A DNA stretch of 64,000 nt, taken from Akkermansia sp. N21116 (lineage in GTDB: Bacteria > Verrucomicrobiota > Verrucomicrobiia > Verrucomicrobiales > Akkermansiaceae). Shown piece by piece: positions 10,001-18,488 of this stretch (its first letter is position 1; each line of letters begins with the position of its first letter). The notes beneath the pieces were generated by a model. It made no database searches, had not been told where the DNA came from, and worked only from the letters and a program-made list of their open reading frames with translations. The stretch is from contig NZ_CP139035.1 in the NCBI RefSeq assembly GCF_029854705.2, positions 3,224,001 to 3,288,000 of the forward strand, read 5' to 3'. The position numbers and the translations under genes were made by a program.

Positions 10001-13000
10001 AACACCGCCACCTATTCCCTGGCGACCAACATCAGCCTGACGGCTAATACGGGAGCCAGTCTCACGGCCAATGTGGAACTGCTCGGAGGCACCATCAGGC
10101 TGGGAGCCGACGATTTCACCGCAGGCAGCAGTACGGCACTCACGATTAACGGCACCCTGAATACGGGAACGGGAGGCAGCGCCACTCTCGATCTCTCCGC
10201 CTTCAACGGTCTCGACAAGGCCACCTACACCCTGCTCACCACCGATACGTCTCTGACGCAGGACTGGATCGACGGAACCTTCACCGTCACAGGCCTCGAT
10301 TCCTCGACGCTTTACACCCTCACCATGGGCGGCACGGACGGCAAATCCCTGCTCTTTATGCTGGGAACGGCTCCCGGCCTGGAATGGCATGGAGGAGCCA
10401 CTGGCACATGGAGCACTGCCAGCGATAACACTGGTTGGGGCAAGAATGGAGACAAGGCCTATGCGGATCCTTCCGCCGTCACCTTCCTGGATCTCTCCGG
10501 CATCGCCTCCTCGACGCTCACCATCGAAGGCACAGTCGCCCCCGGAGCCATCACCGTCAGCAACTCGGCGGGAAGCAACGGAACAAGCTATACCTGGCAG
10601 GGCACCGGCATCATTGCCGATGCTCCCAATACACAGACAACCCTTGTCAAAAACGGTTCGGGAGAGCTCGTCATCTCCAATGGAGCCAACACCTTCTCCG
10701 GAGGCTCTACCATCAACGGCGGCACCGTCACCTTGCGTACAACGCAGGGGCTCGGCACCGGAGCCGTGAATCTCGCTTCGGCTTCCGGCATCCTGAAACT
10801 GGATGCATCCGGCGACCTTCTGGTATCCGGAAACAAGCTTGTGTTCAACGGCGGTACCCTTGCCTACGGCAACGAAGCTTCCCAGGATATTTCCGATTTG
10901 ATTGACGCCTCTTCCACTGCCGCCGTCAAAGTCGACCTCGGAGGCAACCATGTATCCTGGGCCAATGCCTTACAGAAAAGCCTCGTTGTCAACGGGACAG
11001 GTTCCCTGACCCTCGGACAGAGCGGATCGGTCAATGGCAATGCGGAAGCCCTCACTATCAATGGAGGTACGGTTGTTCTCGCATCCGGAAACGCACTTAA
11101 AATTGCTACATCCGTACAAACGCAGATCTCCATGGCAGGAGGTACGCTGGACTTGAACGGCAACTCTGCCGGCTACTACAAATCAACCGCTCTCCTGCTG
11201 GGTAAAACCCTGCAAGCCGGAGGCACCGGAGAAAACATGCTGATCACAAACTCCGGCGAAGGCAATACGAACTCTCTGGGCTTCTTCTTCACCACGAATG
11301 GAAGTACGGCACTTTCCTACGATGGTTCGCAAGGCGCCGGGAAATTGGTTATTGACGCCGATATTTCCCATTTCGGTACCAGCAACGAACACTCGTACAC
11401 ATTCCATGTGACTTCCTCTACGAAGAACATTGCCGATGCTGAAGTTGAACTGGCCGGACAGATATCCCGCATGGACGATCCGAATAATGACGGCACCAAA
11501 TTTACCCTCAAAAAGACGGGCGATGGCCGTTTGATGATCAGCGGCGCCAATTACCTGCCCGGACTCAATATTGCCGAAGGAACATTGATCGCCAACCACA
11601 CTCAGGCATTGGGCGTAGATCGTGCCCATTCCAATCAGCTGGCAATTGGTGACAGCGGAACACTCGACCTTTGGGAAAGCAATACCGTCTCCATCCTTTC
11701 CGGAACGGGAAGAATCACCAACAGCTCCGATTCCGCCACTGTCCTGACGATCGGACGCACAAACGCAGCTTCCTCCTTCTCCGGCATCATCTCCGGCAAT
11801 GTCGGCCTGACTATTGATCAGGGATCAACCTTCACACTGACCGGCAGCCCGGATTCCGGCAACACGCATACCGGCCCCACAACAGTCCAAAACGGATCAA
11901 CCCTCATCCTCGGTAATGCCGAGGCCCTGGGCAGCCAATCCGCCTTGGCCGTCAATGGCGCCAGTTCCCAAGCCGCCCTCAAGTTCGACGGAACCGTCTC
12001 CAACGCGATCTCCGGCGATGGTATCCTTAACCTCGGAACAGAGGATACGACCGTCCGTCTTCGCCTGGAAAACCTCGACGATTTCACCGGGACTGTGAAC
12101 CTCGCCCACACCGATTCCTCCTTAACAATAGCAGGACAGGCAGCCTCACTCGCAGGTCTTTCCCTGCACGGAGGCTCCATGACCGTCGACGGCGCCTCCC
12201 TCAGCATCGCTTCCACCACCTCGGGCATCGGTACCGGAGCTCTGACTGTCACGAACAACGGATCGCTCGATATGGGCGGCAATTCCATGGACGGGACCGT
12301 CACCATGCATTCCGGCTCTCTCCGGCAAATCGGGGAAGGAACGACCGTTTCCGTCATCGCCGACGGAGATGTCGCGCTAAACGGCATCCTGGGAGAGCGA
12401 ATTTCCCGCTTGGAAACCGTTGCAGGAGCTACGGTCTCGGGCATTAACGGAACTGTCAGCCTGGATTCCGTTTCCCTGACCCTCTCCATGGACAACCTTT
12501 TCCAGCAAGGAACATCCATGGAAGGCAAGAAATACGCGGTTCTGTTCCAGGACGGTACCACTGACCAACTGTCCATTTCGGGACATCTTCAACTGGGGAT
12601 CGCCAGCATGAAGGACTTTTTGATGGATCAGAGGGAAAACAACTACACGTATGACTTCCTCGTCACCAACGGAAACCTGGATGTCGACACCGCCAGGATT
12701 GATTTCAATCCGTTGTTGAAGGCCATCGGCTACACGTTGGAAGGCATCCGTCAAGGCGTCATCACCATCGGAGCAGTGGATCCCAACATGCCGTACATCA
12801 TCGCGGAAGAAGAACAAGTCACATTCACCAGCGGACGGGAACTGGATTCCTTCCCCTTCATCGAAGTGGACGGAACGCTGAACATAGAGCTTTCTTCCGA
12901 TACCTCCATGACGCTCAAAGATCTCCGAGGCGAAACCACAAGCGCCATGATCCAGACAGGGGACGATTCTTCAGTAACGCTCCTTATGGATAAATCCATC

Positions 13001-15484
13001 ATGGATGATACCTACGCCGGCAGCATTTCCGGAGGTGCTTCCATCGGAAAAACAGGAAAGTACACTCAAACAATCGGCGGTAATGTCGCCACCTCAGCAG
13101 GGTTTACGACCATTACCGAAGGGGACATGATCATCAATGGTTCCCTTACCACGGCCCGCCTCCACCTTGCGGGAGGCAATCTCTCCGTCGGACAAGGACT
13201 CAAGGCGACTTCCGTCATCGTTGATTACAACAACGGAGATCCCGGCAAGGCAACACTTGCCGTCACCGGCGATGCGGCTATTTCCGGAGGAATCCATCTG
13301 CAGAAAGGTTCCATGTCGGTAAGCGGCAACATAGGAGCCGGATCTCTATCCATGGATCAAGGAACGGAACTCAACTTCGGAGGAGATTTCATCTCCCTCT
13401 CCGATGGAGAAAGCATCCTGGCGGAAGGTTCCGTCCTGAACGGTAACGGTATCATCTTCGTCGACAAAGGAGCAACCTTCACCAACAACGGTGTTCTGTT
13501 CCAGGGAGATATTCTTGTTTCCATGTCGGGAACAGGCAGCGCTTCCATCGCTGCGGATACCACGTTCCAGGAACTTTCCGGATCGGGCAACCTGACGCTG
13601 AATGGGAATTCACCAACTGCCACGCTTGCCGGCGACAGGCAAGCCACCTTCTCCGGCCAGCTTCTGGGAGCGGGAACCCTGCTCAAAACAGGCCGGGGCG
13701 TTCAGTTCCTGAATACGTCCGGAAACAGGAATTTCAACATTGATATCCAAAACGGAGTCATGGTCGTCAACGCGCCGGAAACAGGCAGCAACGCGATCGA
13801 GTACGCCCATATCAATGTCGGACAACCGGACGGCAACCCGGCGCTTCGTACGGCAGATGCCACGACGACGGAATTGCATATTCTTGCCGATACCTATGCC
13901 GAAAGCCTGACTGTCAACCGGGGAGCCGCCCTCGTCCTGGGATCGAATTCGGCAGCTATCGTTTCCGATCCCGTCAGCTTGACTCTGAAAGGAAATGCCG
14001 TTTTCGCAGAAGGTTCGTCTATCAGCACCATCGTTCCCAACTCCGAAGGAGGCGTCGTATCCATGGGTACCATCACTCTGCCGAAGACATTGTCCGTCAC
14101 GCTGGTCAATTACAAATCTGACGGCTGGGAAGCCCCATTGCCCGATCTCCTTGTCATGCATGCGGATCAAGGTTTCCTGAATGCCAACGGGACAATCATA
14201 GGTAAGGAAACAACAATGAGCGACTGGAATGTGACTCTAGAAAAGAGCATCGCCCTTTTCTACACCACCGCAACGCTCCACCTTGATACCAGCGGCAAAA
14301 AGCTTGTCGCCACTCCGACCGGAAGCCGGCAAGACAACCTGCTTCAACAATACGCCCAATCGGAAACGGCCGCGGCCGGAGCCGACATGCTCTGGAATGC
14401 CGGATTACAAACAAGCGGATCCAATCTGGACCGCATCCTCGCCTTCACGATGGATGCCATCCAGGCCGGTCAAACCGGAATCGCCAGCCGGGCAATGGCA
14501 GCCAGCGCAGGGAATACCCTGACAAGCCTCATGGGAGCCCAGAAGGCCGACTACCGATACCAGCAAACGCTGATTCGCAATAGAATGACTATCATGGGAC
14601 TTCCCGAAGGATACGACTTCGGCAACGAGCTCCCCTTATGGAATACCTGGATCCAGGCAAACGGCACCTACAATAACCTGGACGGCTCCGGAGACGCGGC
14701 CGGATTCAGGTTCAATACATGGGGAGGCACCTTCGGCATTGATGCAAACGTCAGTGAAAAACTCACGCTGGGCATGGCTATCACAGCCAGCTATGGCAAA
14801 CTGACCGCAGATGCCGCTGATCATCTCAGCGGAGACATGGATACCTATTATGCCAACCTCTTCGCCCGCTACCAAAGCGGGAAATGGGGACACAATTTCA
14901 TCGTCACCGCAGGAAGAAGCGATGCAAAGGTCAGCCGTACCGTATGCTTCGGAAATGACAGCTACATCGCCTCAAGTACCACCAACGGCCTGACTTGGGG
15001 AGCCATGTACGAGGCAACCTACGATATCGCACTCAATGATAATCATTCCGCCATTTTCCAACCGCTGCTCAACGTTTCCGTCATGAAGAACAAACTTGAC
15101 AGCTTCGCGGAATCGGGAGCTGACAATGCCGGACTGCATGTCAGCGATCTCGAAGGAACAACAGCTACCTTCTCCCTCGGGGGACGTCTGATGGGACTTG
15201 TCGGAAGCAACTTCTTCGGGCGTGAATCCCTGGGCGAAGTGAGACTTCAAATCGCCCAGGACTGCGGAGATACGCGGAATGAGGGCACTGTCGGCTTCCT
15301 CGCATCCCCCGCTTACGGACGCACCGTCAAGGGAAGCAAAGCGGGTACGACAGCCATTCAATGCGGTACAAGCCTGAGTATCCCGACCGGAGATCAGGGA
15401 AGTATTTTCATGGAAGCCAACGCTGATATCCGAACCCGGATGACAACGATCAACGGCAGCATAGGCTACCGGTACAACTTCTGA
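4097..15484 (+). CDS. Giant SGNH-hydrolase/autotransporter fusion protein
   Basis: A 3,795-residue predicted surface protein. I chose the ATG of MKLRLPLLL; the frame runs 17 codons further only from a TTG. Residues 1-24 are a signal peptide ending AYSA. Residues about 30-315 are an SGNH/GDSL hydrolase with GDSITQGG (Ser39), GIND (Asn188-Asp189) and a late DNAGAHP block (His296), so an esterase or deacetylase activity on glycans is plausible. A LamG-like segment follows, then about 3,000 residues of Gly/Thr/Ser-rich beta-helix repeats of the autotransporter-associated strand type (for example SGGMVIKAGTV, GTLDLNGQ). The last 280 or so residues, from LPLWNTWIQANG to the terminal YRYNF, form an outer-membrane beta-barrel ending in Phe. 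A very strong terminator follows. Confidence 0.9.
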   Translation: MKLRLPLLLASMLLNAMVFNAYSATTSSSPGNIVFVGDSITQGGHWGGVDYAPGSPSYRYSLFKNFVDNGVAYTPMGIGEVTSTGTGANVVSAPYRGQNFDPTHEAAASARTYTWSGIPENNRGYNNNPGTRPHEAPVWNLLGLNNPHTGSPTTFYNGGNLQTYAGPTYASKYGDKKPDTVCLMIGINDLIAVRNGTAISRPDGSTSAYTNADVIGNIHSIVQAYQEYNPNVNVLVMGLLPTASNNGTYGLSDGFNAELAEALKTWSTETSNVSYGNVGSGVSTSPSVHYDNAGAHPNKQGELIVAGNLARALGIGQRTLGLESKAATTFSHRMTPTLDHLGDFTISSPDQWQAYSDSSSGLSGLLINAGYKSTASLTATGWEVAASTGFTVEASMQLYSVSGNGMVMSLGDGETGNGFLTITNTGIYWGSNNTLLYSSSQGNENLDLRITYMADGNTQGVDAGYYVWRNGQLIGEALAGGTTLTDAFSVGSIDGLLSYGFLSHLSWETGSYAPTQDGSLYGTATLPSLPSLTGDAIIKANNVISLNSAESWEGGSVPEAINTIRFSGTFSQEAAITQEASLAVYRLELDNSNEANALVRIVTNASGAANSSNALKIGEGGIVLSQFSNGAIIQSLMVTASQTWDIAASKVLRIGVSTNYNRGYFGSEGANTITLTGGGLAIIDTASGAIPSVNWIITGNSSLYALWNTVPGSFTGGIGSGSVTLDGGTLGVNYGTEGGGQASSGNWTWGNQLLIGSNGGIILQNHNGDKRTLTLTGSIANADGAGTEATLTFRNKSGGTNQAYILTGDNTAFTGTILVESEVNLKITGNGTLHTGILQNDGTLNLLRTNSWDISAVLSGGGTLNIGEDTDASKTQTVTFSGNNTYTSATNILGGTLKLNHANALGSTSAVNIGAKGTLDLNGQEISKTLAFTAGGILTNSSDTIAQISVAGPSINTKFWSNGTISIDAGKTLQINMTSDHGALDANLTGSGTFEKVQNGVRHLQLVSTGNTFDGTIKVSQGYFAFHPGTANAQTFAEGYRPDLIIGADGKVTMDNSFKSEANALKLGNVTGSGIFAGDYGTGPFWVDVQIDKEGGAIFAGQFQKTSDTRNYNAIKRGTEDWILTGNSTATGVLKIEEGKVQLGDGGTTGSWAGSITGAGQLIINRTGEVTISTDNSFSGGMVIKAGTVTAGHANAFGADANIITLAGGNVNFAGNYKKSQSLVIAGGSGTATVASGNFDGNLTIGKGAALSLISGANAATYSLGTGITLMADTGATLTGNMVLDGGTIVLNSTDALANTTTTLTLGGSLSLASEGSTVTLNLSDFASFGQGNYTLLTSNTSLTQNILNAFSVSGLASDSYELLFGGTNDKSLILSILKASGISSLTWNGGASGTWSAASGNTGWTGAGVNSFKDGDKVSFLDIPDITASEITLEGTVKPSQIIVNNTATSFTWKGTGIIADSEESATTTLLKEGSGELTIANGANTFSGGTTISGGSIKLQAVQGLGTGTITLSGANATLLLDADGDLLKSGNKLIFNGGTLSYGDTANQDISTLISDSSTANVAINLGAAQVSWGTAINKNLTINGTTGILTLNSASAIGANSLTIQGGTVQITSADTLTSATSITLSGTGTLDLNGQTISNALTFSNGGILTNTAAATARIDVTGDIWQNGTVSIAQGSTIQLNLTGATTLKGKLEGSGTFAKSGSSNFVIDTIGSKFDGTIQSNAGYIIFSPTTANGQTFADDYRPDLIIDAGANVTLGSTSFATEDNAFKIGNLTGSGDFKADYGSAGDRYIDVQIDKAGGATYSGKVMLASNNRINNVIKRGTEDWILTGDSTTTGVLKIAEGAVQLGDGGTTGSWAGSITGTGQLILNRTGDVTISTDNSFSGGMVVKAGTVISGHANAFGADANTITLAGGSVNFAGNYKQGQSLVITGGITGTASIASGTFNGNITMDKDAVLTLASESNTATYSLATNISLTANTGASLTANVELLGGTIRLGADDFTAGSSTALTINGTLNTGTGGSATLDLSAFNGLDKATYTLLTTDTSLTQDWIDGTFTVTGLDSSTLYTLTMGGTDGKSLLFMLGTAPGLEWHGGATGTWSTASDNTGWGKNGDKAYADPSAVTFLDLSGIASSTLTIEGTVAPGAITVSNSAGSNGTSYTWQGTGIIADAPNTQTTLVKNGSGELVISNGANTFSGGSTINGGTVTLRTTQGLGTGAVNLASASGILKLDASGDLLVSGNKLVFNGGTLAYGNEASQDISDLIDASSTAAVKVDLGGNHVSWANALQKSLVVNGTGSLTLGQSGSVNGNAEALTINGGTVVLASGNALKIATSVQTQISMAGGTLDLNGNSAGYYKSTALLLGKTLQAGGTGENMLITNSGEGNTNSLGFFFTTNGSTALSYDGSQGAGKLVIDADISHFGTSNEHSYTFHVTSSTKNIADAEVELAGQISRMDDPNNDGTKFTLKKTGDGRLMISGANYLPGLNIAEGTLIANHTQALGVDRAHSNQLAIGDSGTLDLWESNTVSILSGTGRITNSSDSATVLTIGRTNAASSFSGIISGNVGLTIDQGSTFTLTGSPDSGNTHTGPTTVQNGSTLILGNAEALGSQSALAVNGASSQAALKFDGTVSNAISGDGILNLGTEDTTVRLRLENLDDFTGTVNLAHTDSSLTIAGQAASLAGLSLHGGSMTVDGASLSIASTTSGIGTGALTVTNNGSLDMGGNSMDGTVTMHSGSLRQIGEGTTVSVIADGDVALNGILGERISRLETVAGATVSGINGTVSLDSVSLTLSMDNLFQQGTSMEGKKYAVLFQDGTTDQLSISGHLQLGIASMKDFLMDQRENNYTYDFLVTNGNLDVDTARIDFNPLLKAIGYTLEGIRQGVITIGAVDPNMPYIIAEEEQVTFTSGRELDSFPFIEVDGTLNIELSSDTSMTLKDLRGETTSAMIQTGDDSSVTLLMDKSIMDDTYAGSISGGASIGKTGKYTQTIGGNVATSAGFTTITEGDMIINGSLTTARLHLAGGNLSVGQGLKATSVIVDYNNGDPGKATLAVTGDAAISGGIHLQKGSMSVSGNIGAGSLSMDQGTELNFGGDFISLSDGESILAEGSVLNGNGIIFVDKGATFTNNGVLFQGDILVSMSGTGSASIAADTTFQELSGSGNLTLNGNSPTATLAGDRQATFSGQLLGAGTLLKTGRGVQFLNTSGNRNFNIDIQNGVMVVNAPETGSNAIEYAHINVGQPDGNPALRTADATTTELHILADTYAESLTVNRGAALVLGSNSAAIVSDPVSLTLKGNAVFAEGSSISTIVPNSEGGVVSMGTITLPKTLSVTLVNYKSDGWEAPLPDLLVMHADQGFLNANGTIIGKETTMSDWNVTLEKSIALFYTTATLHLDTSGKKLVATPTGSRQDNLLQQYAQSETAAAGADMLWNAGLQTSGSNLDRILAFTMDAIQAGQTGIASRAMAASAGNTLTSLMGAQKADYRYQQTLIRNRMTIMGLPEGYDFGNELPLWNTWIQANGTYNNLDGSGDAAGFRFNTWGGTFGIDANVSEKLTLGMAITASYGKLTADAADHLSGDMDTYYANLFARYQSGKWGHNFIVTAGRSDAKVSRTVCFGNDSYIASSTTNGLTWGAMYEATYDIALNDNHSAIFQPLLNVSVMKNKLDSFAESGADNAGLHVSDLEGTTATFSLGGRLMGLVGSNFFGRESLGEVRLQIAQDCGDTRNEGTVGFLASPAYGRTVKGSKAGTTAIQCGTSLSIPTGDQGSIFMEANADIRTRMTTINGSIGYRYNF
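6845..8992 (+). repeat. Internal tandem repeat unit 1 of the autotransporter passenger
   Basis: Segment beginning at the codons for GTLDLNGQEIS. The same phrase recurs 2,148 bp later (8993) and again, as GTLDLNGNSAG, another 2,148 bp later (11141). Within the unit, the stretch around 7441-7740 is close to identical to 9571-9870 (there offset 2,130 bp), and the WNGGASGTWS block near 8258 corresponds to WHGGATGTWS near 10385. The unit encodes 716 residues. Confidence 0.8.
8993..11140 (+). repeat. Internal tandem repeat unit 2 of the autotransporter passenger
   Basis: Second 2,148-bp unit, starting at GTLDLNGQTIS. It shares DYRPDLII, VQIDK-GGA, KRGTEDWILTG, QLGDGGTTGSWAGSITG and GHANAFGADAN blocks with unit 1. 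Conservation is uneven: the middle is nearly identical at DNA level while the ends have drifted, which suggests either continuing exchange between the units or strong selection on the middle block. After 11140 the repeat pattern is lost. Confidence 0.8.
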
Positions 15485-15510
15485 TATCGGAAGCAATAAA
15501 GAGAAAAACC

Positions 15511-15550
15511 GGGGGCTGCCCTGTCTTCCGACAGGGCAGCCCCCACATTT
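15511..15550. terminator. Strong bidirectional terminator
   Basis: A perfect 15-bp stem, GGGGGCTGCCCTGTC with GACAGGGCAGCCCCC, around a TTCC loop. It is followed by ACATTTTT on the + strand and has AAAA upstream that becomes a T tract on the - strand. It sits between the convergent autotransporter and cinA genes and would stop both. Confidence 0.92.
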
Positions 15551-15588
15551 TTCCGGCCCTTCCTTCGAGACATTGCGCTAGAAAGGAC

Positions 15589-16827
15589 CTAGCCCTCCCG
15601 CAGGATTCTCAACAGGCCCGCCAATGCCGTTTGAGCCACATATTGACGGAAAAAATCGCGGTCTCCCGGGAAATGACGCGTCTCTACCAGGGTTTCCCCG
15701 CCCCGGCGAGCCCAGGCCAGACACACGGTACCGACCGGTTTTTCCGGAGTTCCTCCACCGGGACCGGCAATACCGCTAACGGCAACCGCCAAATCGGCGT
15801 GAGACTGATGCAGAGCTCCTTCGGCCATTGCTCCGGCAACAGGTTCGCTCACGGCACCGAAGGCTTTTAACAACTGACAGGAAACCCCCAATTCCTTTTC
15901 CTTCGCCTCATTGGCATAGGTCACCCAGCCGAAATGAAACACCCCCGATGCCCCGGAGACATCGGTCAAGCGCTTCGCAATCAAACCGCCCGTACAGCTT
16001 TCCGCCGTCGCTACGGTTCTTCCCTTCGCAGCCAGTTCCCGCACCAGGACCTCCTCAAGACATGCCCCGTCATCAGATACAATATATTCTCCGGATCGCA
16101 GTTTCAAAACCTCCGAAGCAGAAGCCAACGCAGATTCCGGCCCGATCAGACGGACATCCACCTCCCCGGCACGGGCGCAATATCCCCATTCCAACCCGGG
16201 AACGGCAGCCAGTCCTCCATCCACCAGTTCATGTAAATCGCTTTCTCCGATCCCGGCCGTCTTTACATTGATCATGCGCTCATGCGCCCCCCCCGAACGG
16301 ACTTTCAGGCGAGGCAACACATATTCCTCCATCATAAAAAACAATTCACGTGGGGGACCGGGCAAAAGCACCACGTCGGGCAGGGATGATTCCGGCTTGC
16401 CCGGCATCCATAATCCGGGAGCCGTTCCATGGGAATTCCAAAGGACTTCCGCCCCTTTCGGCACCATGGCCTGCCGGAGGTTGCCTGGAGCCATGTCCCG
16501 ATTCCGGGAAGCAAAATAGTCCTGCAACCTCCGGACAACCTCGGCATCCTCCTTCATTCCCACGCCGAACAATGCAGCCAGAGCATCACGAGTCACATCG
16601 TCACTCGTCGGCCCCAGCCCCCCGGTCACAAGTACCACGCAAGACCGGGCAGACGCCTCGCGCAAGGCAGATAAAATGGCATCTCCATCCGGTACCACCG
16701 TCTGGCGGGAAACACGCCACCCGATCGAAAACAACTTCTGCCCCAGCCAGGCGGCATTCGTATTCACAACATTGCCCAGCAACAACTCCGTGCCGGTATT
16801 CACCAATTCTACGGTACATGTTCCCAT
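15589..16827 (-). CDS. cinA: CinA-family nicotinamide-nucleotide amidase
   Basis: 412-residue two-domain CinA. The N-terminal molybdopterin-binding-type domain starts VELVNTGTELLLGNVVNTNA and includes GGLGPTSDDVTRDALAALFG and LLPGPPRELFFMMEEYV. The C-terminal amidase domain begins TVATAESCTGGLIAKRLTDV, with the ESCTGG motif holding the active-site serine region, and continues to VSGIAGPGGGTPEKPVGTV. CinA deamidates nicotinamide mononucleotide in NAD salvage, and its N-terminal domain can have ADP-ribose pyrophosphatase activity. The ATG at MGTCTVEL is preferred over a GTG five codons upstream, since an AGGAG lies about 14 nt before the ATG and would overlap the GTG start region. Divergent from pyk with a 137-bp gap. 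Confidence 0.92.
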   Translation of the reverse strand: MGTCTVELVNTGTELLLGNVVNTNAAWLGQKLFSIGWRVSRQTVVPDGDAILSALREASARSCVVLVTGGLGPTSDDVTRDALAALFGVGMKEDAEVVRRLQDYFASRNRDMAPGNLRQAMVPKGAEVLWNSHGTAPGLWMPGKPESSLPDVVLLPGPPRELFFMMEEYVLPRLKVRSGGAHERMINVKTAGIGESDLHELVDGGLAAVPGLEWGYCARAGEVDVRLIGPESALASASEVLKLRSGEYIVSDDGACLEEVLVRELAAKGRTVATAESCTGGLIAKRLTDVSGASGVFHFGWVTYANEAKEKELGVSCQLLKAFGAVSEPVAGAMAEGALHQSHADLAVAVSGIAGPGGGTPEKPVGTVCLAWARRGGETLVETRHFPGDRDFFRQYVAQTALAGLLRILREG

Positions 16828-16964
16828 ACCGACACTATGCACTCCTGAATCGCAGGTGGCAACAGCTTCAACCGGCCGAAATGGAAAAATTAAATCTTTA
16901 TCCTCGCCTTGTCCTGGGCCATAATCCGAGTGAAGGAAACTTTGACCTTCACTACTTCGCTATC

Positions 16965-18389
16965 ATGAACACCATTTCCGACAAACGCTCCACAAAAATT
17001 ATCTGCACCATTGGACCAGCCACCGAATCGCGCGACATGCTCGGCCAGCTCATTGATGCGGGAGCCAACGTTTTCCGGCTCAACATGAGCCACAGCAAGC
17101 ACGAGTGGGTGCGCAACCTCATCCGCGCCATCCGTCTGGAAGCGGAACGGCATCAGGCAAACATAGCTATTCTTGTCGACCTGCAAGGGCCCTCCATCCG
17201 TACGGGAGAACTGCCAGAACCCTATCACCTCAAGGAAAACGACCAGCTCGAAATCCGCCTGACTTCCGCCGCCCCCGGGATGCCCTACTCTACAACCGTC
17301 AACTACGACGGCCTTTTGGAAGATGTTCAAGAAGGCAACACTATCGTCGTCGATAACGGAGCACTCCTGATGCGAGTCGACCACATCATGCCGGACCGCA
17401 TTGTCTGCACCGTTATGACGGAAGGCGTTTTCGGTTCCCGCCGCCACATCAACCTCCCCGGAGTAGCCCTTCGCCTCCCCGCCCTGACGGAGAAAGACCT
17501 CGCCGACCTGGAACTGGCTGTCGAATGCGACGTCGATTACGTAGCCATGTCTTTCGTTCGCAACGCCGCACACATCGCCGAACTCCGGGATCACATTGAA
17601 CGCCTGGGAGGAAACGCCCAGATTATCGCTAAAATCGAAGACCAGCAGGCCATCCGCCACATTGACGACATCATCAGCGCCAGCGACGTCATCATGGTAG
17701 CCCGCGGGGACCTCGGCATCGAAGTCAATATCCAGGAACTGCCCGTCATCCAGCGGGACATCGTCCGGCAATGCCACAGGCTCGGCAAACGCAGCATCAT
17801 CGCCACGCACATGCTGGAATCCATGATCACACAGCCGACCCCGACACGCGCCGAAGTCACGGACGTTTCCAATGCCATCTTCGAACAGGCCGATGCCGTC
17901 ATGCTCTCCGGAGAAACTTCCGTCGGTCTCTATCCCGTCCGCTGCGTCCAAATGCTCGACTCCATCGCCCGCCGCATGGAGCGGGAGGAAGATAGCCACT
18001 TCTCCTCGGAAGCCATCCTGAAAAACGACCGTCAGAAGACGCTGCGCGCCGCTATCGACCTGGCCGACTCTATCGACGGAGCCAACCTCGTCATCTTTAC
18101 CCGCCGAGGAATCATGGCCATCGACGCCGCCGTGCTCAGGCCGGAGAAAGCCTCGATCTTCGCCTTCTGCAACGACCCCATCGTCGTCCGGCGCCTAGCC
18201 CTGGCCCGCGACGTCACTGCCTTCCCTCTCGTTTTCTTCAAAGATCCATCCCTCATGGTCCACCAAGCCATCGACATTCTGAAAAAAGAAGGTTACGTGC
18301 AGGACGGTCAGCCGCTGGTCATCGTCGGAGATTCCCTGCAGGGTGAACTCATCGTCGATTCCATCATCTACATGCGCGTCGGGCAATAA
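16965..18389 (+). CDS. pyk: Pyruvate kinase
   Basis: 474-residue glycolytic enzyme converting phosphoenolpyruvate and ADP to pyruvate and ATP in the cytoplasm. It starts MNTISDKRSTKIICTIGPA; the open frame continues far upstream, but only as antisense to cinA. Visible motifs include FRLNMSHS, LVDLQGPSIRTG, the catalytic-lysine signature IIAKIEDQQAI (the usual N/S after KIE is D here), VMVARGDLGIEV, and LSGETSVG. The C-terminal domain is present and complete. A perfect-stem terminator follows. The gene is monocistronic as far as the window shows. Confidence 0.95.
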   Translation: MNTISDKRSTKIICTIGPATESRDMLGQLIDAGANVFRLNMSHSKHEWVRNLIRAIRLEAERHQANIAILVDLQGPSIRTGELPEPYHLKENDQLEIRLTSAAPGMPYSTTVNYDGLLEDVQEGNTIVVDNGALLMRVDHIMPDRIVCTVMTEGVFGSRRHINLPGVALRLPALTEKDLADLELAVECDVDYVAMSFVRNAAHIAELRDHIERLGGNAQIIAKIEDQQAIRHIDDIISASDVIMVARGDLGIEVNIQELPVIQRDIVRQCHRLGKRSIIATHMLESMITQPTPTRAEVTDVSNAIFEQADAVMLSGETSVGLYPVRCVQMLDSIARRMEREEDSHFSSEAILKNDRQKTLRAAIDLADSIDGANLVIFTRRGIMAIDAAVLRPEKASIFAFCNDPIVVRRLALARDVTAFPLVFFKDPSLMVHQAIDILKKEGYVQDGQPLVIVGDSLQGELIVDSIIYMRVGQ

Positions 18390-18423
18390 TCCCGGTAAAA
18401 CGCACCACCAACGGTAATTCAAA

Positions 18424-18460
18424 AAAAGCTTGTTCCGCACGGTTGACGGAACAAGCTTTT
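18424..18460. terminator. Bidirectional terminator between pyk and prc
   Basis: AAAAGCTTGTTCCG pairs perfectly with CGGAACAAGCTTTT around a nine-base loop. The A-rich left arm and T-rich right arm let it act on both strands. It separates the convergent pyk gene and the last Prc protease gene. Confidence 0.9.
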
Positions 18461-18488
18461 GATTGGTTGGGATCGGTAAAACGAATGA

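Noticed and set aside
16350-16964. N-terminal extension of pyruvate kinase by 205 codons
   Set aside because: Antisense to cinA and very Pro/Ser/Arg-rich; the pyruvate kinase family starts at the ATG at 16965.
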